Of a stretch of DNA of 6,871 bases, positions 5,486 to 6,871 are shown piece by piece. This DNA is from Desulfamplus sp. Lineage in GTDB: Bacteria > Desulfobacterota > Desulfobacteria > Desulfobacterales > Desulfobacteraceae. The notes under the pieces are model-generated. The model had not been told where the DNA came from, ran no database searches, and was given only the letters and a program-made list of their open reading frames with translations. How positions within the stretch are numbered: the first letter of the stretch is position 1; the number at the start of each line of letters is the position of its first letter. The stretch is taken from contig JADGBP010000123.1 of the NCBI GenBank assembly GCA_015231395.1, positions 1-6,871 of the forward strand, given 5' to 3'. A program made the translations under genes and the position numbers.

Positions 5486-6748
5486 ATGAATTGTTACGAA
5501 CGTAAGGCCTTCAATCGCAAAAGCCAAAGTCAACAAAATTGGAAAACTAAAGCCATGTTACGTCGTTATGAGCTTGAAAAAGCAAAATCAAGAATTAAGG
5601 AACTGATTGAAAGCCGTGATATGTGGAAAGAGCAATGTCGTATTGCTCAAGAGAAATTAAACAACATGTCTCAGCCTGAAACAAACATTCAAGCTCAAAC
5701 TGTTAATGAACAACAAATTCAGCACATTATGATTTGTTTATGCATTAATCTGGTTATCAATTGTTCTGTTTCTTTTCGTTCTGTGCCCAAAATATTAACT
5801 CTCATAAATGATCTCTTTAAAAAAATGGGATTTCATTTTCAATTTATGATCCCTCATTTTACCACAGTGATTAACTGGACGCTCAGAATGGGGAAGCATC
5901 TCTTGAAATCAGCTTTAGTTCCATGTCAAAAGCCCTGGATTTGCATCATTGACCATACTATTCAAATAGGGACTAAAAAAGCTTTTGTTGTACTCAAAAT
6001 TCTTCAGGAGAATATTCAGAATCATGGTTCTCTAACCTTGAAAAATGTTGAAGTATTATATCTCCAGGTGCAAGAAAAATCTAATGGAGTTATCATTGAG
6101 ACGATTCTTAAAAATGTATTTAACGTCGTTGGTTATCCCATACAAATAGTGATGGATGGAGGCTCTGATTTAAACAAAGGCGTCAATCTCATTGCAAGCA
6201 AAATGGCATTTCCTTTCCACATCACTTATGATTTGACTCATTTTATCGCATCTCTACTGAAAAAGAAATATACTTCTTTCCAGAAATTCAATGAGTTAAT
6301 GTCTTTGATAGCCAATTCTAAAAATAAAATCAGGCAAACCATACTGGCCTATCTGATGCCTAACAAAGAACGCTCTAAATCGAGATTTCTTAATCTGCCA
6401 TCATCGGCTAAATGGTTGGAAAATATACTGACTCTTCTTGATTCCATACCTGAGGAAACCCAGCAGCAGACAATTGAAGAGAAAAAAATATTGGAGCATT
6501 TTGAATGGCTCCTTGATGAAAGTGACTTTATAGAAGATTTTTTACTCGAAATGCAAATTATCTCTGAACTTCAAACACTTTTAAAAAACACAACATTGAA
6601 TGAAGTCAGTTACCAGAAAGCACTTAAAATCCTTAATAAAATGGACGATCCTGACTTGAGGATACCATTACAAGAGCATCTCAAGTCTGCTTTTGAAAAG
6701 GCTCAGAATTCATCCGGATTTCTTTTGTTGTTTTCTGATATTATCTGA
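5486..6748 (+). CDS. DDE-type transposase, probably C-terminally truncated
   Basis: A 420-residue protein, basic at the N-terminus, with a helical coiled coil (about 28-62, ELEKAKSRIKELIES) typical of transposase N-termini. The RNase-H-like core shows IDHTIQIGTKKAFVVLKI, giving the first candidate acidic residue Asp156, then a strand and VMDGGSDL with Asp224 (or Asp228) as the second, followed by YDLTHFIASLLKKKY (Asp249, His252). I recall similar unclassified transposases in delta-proteobacterial and cyanobacterial genomes, but cannot name an IS family. The reading frame ends in FSDII-stop. Related DDE proteins often have an S-x-x-I-E-S block here carrying the third catalytic Glu, so this copy seems to stop just before it. 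A frameshift or nonsense mutation would leave it inactive. Its codon use is more AT-rich than that of transketolase. It could also be an intact protein of an unusual short family. Confidence 0.72.
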   Translation: MNCYERKAFNRKSQSQQNWKTKAMLRRYELEKAKSRIKELIESRDMWKEQCRIAQEKLNNMSQPETNIQAQTVNEQQIQHIMICLCINLVINCSVSFRSVPKILTLINDLFKKMGFHFQFMIPHFTTVINWTLRMGKHLLKSALVPCQKPWICIIDHTIQIGTKKAFVVLKILQENIQNHGSLTLKNVEVLYLQVQEKSNGVIIETILKNVFNVVGYPIQIVMDGGSDLNKGVNLIASKMAFPFHITYDLTHFIASLLKKKYTSFQKFNELMSLIANSKNKIRQTILAYLMPNKERSKSRFLNLPSSAKWLENILTLLDSIPEETQQQTIEEKKILEHFEWLLDESDFIEDFLLEMQIISELQTLLKNTTLNEVSYQKALKILNKMDDPDLRIPLQEHLKSAFEKAQNSSGFLLLFSDII

Positions 6749-6781
6749 CTCCTGACAGCTTTTTCAAAAATGGACATTGCA

Positions 6782-6810
6782 GAGATTTGGCAGTTAATCT
6801 GCAGAATCTC
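6782..6810. repeat. Hairpin with internal loop, first of a tandem pair
   Basis: GAGATT (6782-6787) pairs with AATCTC (6805-6810) and GCAG (6790-6793) with CTGC (6799-6802), separated by a symmetric 2x2 internal loop and closed by TTAAT. There is no T tract after it. It lies just downstream of the transposase stop and may belong to the element's end. Confidence 0.5.
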
Positions 6811-6812
6811 AT

Positions 6813-6837
6813 GCGTATGCATCCCTGATGCATACGC
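6813..6837. repeat. Perfect 11-bp palindromic hairpin, second of a tandem pair
   Basis: GCGTATGCATC at 6813-6823 pairs perfectly with GATGCATACGC at 6827-6837 around the 3-base loop CCT. It is two bases past the preceding hairpin. It is not followed by T residues, so it is unlikely to be a rho-independent terminator. It may be an IS-end structure or a REP-like palindrome. Confidence 0.7.
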
Positions 6838-6871
6838 GGATCGGTTTACCTCGACAGTTCAAATTCATTTT

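Larger units (their letters stand above)
5413..6779 (+). mobile_element. Probable insertion sequence, ends uncertain
   Basis: The element is defined by its transposase gene at 5486-6748. An imperfect inverted repeat (CAATG...TTTTTGAAAAA at 5413-5432 against 6760-6779, 16 of 20 matching by hand count) flanks it and is used here as provisional bounds. The arms are AT-rich and no target duplication lines up with them, so the true ends may lie elsewhere, possibly beyond the hairpins at 6782-6838 or outside the window. Confidence 0.35.

Noticed and set aside
5397..6757. TCCTGACA at 5397-5404 and 6750-6757 as a target-site duplication
   Set aside because: The right copy lies inside the candidate right inverted repeat while the left copy lies outside the left one, so they do not frame one element; an 8-bp match in two 100-bp regions can arise by chance.

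Overview
The window carries four protein genes, all on the + strand: a transketolase, a small PilZ/zinc-ribbon protein, a three-PAS-domain protein and a DDE-type transposase. They are separated by unusually long, repeat-filled spacers. The mix suggests a large, repeat-rich, fairly AT-rich bacterial genome. The non-coding repeats (CAGGATAAA arrays, GGGCAAC...GTTGCCC hairpins, CCCCCTCTCC...GGAGAGGGGG palindromes) and the style of PAS protein remind me of Desulfobacterota such as Desulfonema-like or multicellular magnetotactic relatives. That placement is inference from pattern memory, not from a phylogenetic marker.

Layout. Positions 1-474 hold no convincing gene. They contain a stack of hairpin-forming repeats: a possible terminator at 88-115, a GGGCAA-type repeat at 134-180, a 9-bp-periodic hairpin at 194-292 and a 101-bp nested palindrome at 307-407. 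Positions 496-2598 encode transketolase, complete and with all cofactor and catalytic residues, plus an unusual low-complexity insert of about 30 residues. Positions 2599-3206 are non-coding and hold a likely terminator, a second GGGCAAC repeat and the leader of the next gene. Positions 3207-3707 encode a PilZ-domain protein with a C-terminal CxxC...CxxC module, closed by a strong rho-independent terminator at 3721-3759. Positions 3876-5375 encode a PAS protein whose N-terminus carries eight tandem octapeptides and which stops at the end of its third PAS domain with no output domain. Positions 5486-6748 encode a transposase that appears cut off where the third catalytic acidic residue is expected, followed by two back-to-back hairpins.

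How the parts relate. Transketolase is a housekeeping enzyme with its own transcription unit. The PilZ and PAS proteins both look like signalling parts (c-di-GMP binding and sensing respectively), but a terminator separates them and co-function is only a guess. The PAS gene may have lost a kinase or cyclase output module when the adjacent transposable element arrived. I see no complete defence, CRISPR, toxin-antitoxin or biosynthetic system. The most interesting signals are the octapeptide expansion in the PAS protein, the PilZ/zinc-ribbon fusion, and the layered palindromic repeats.
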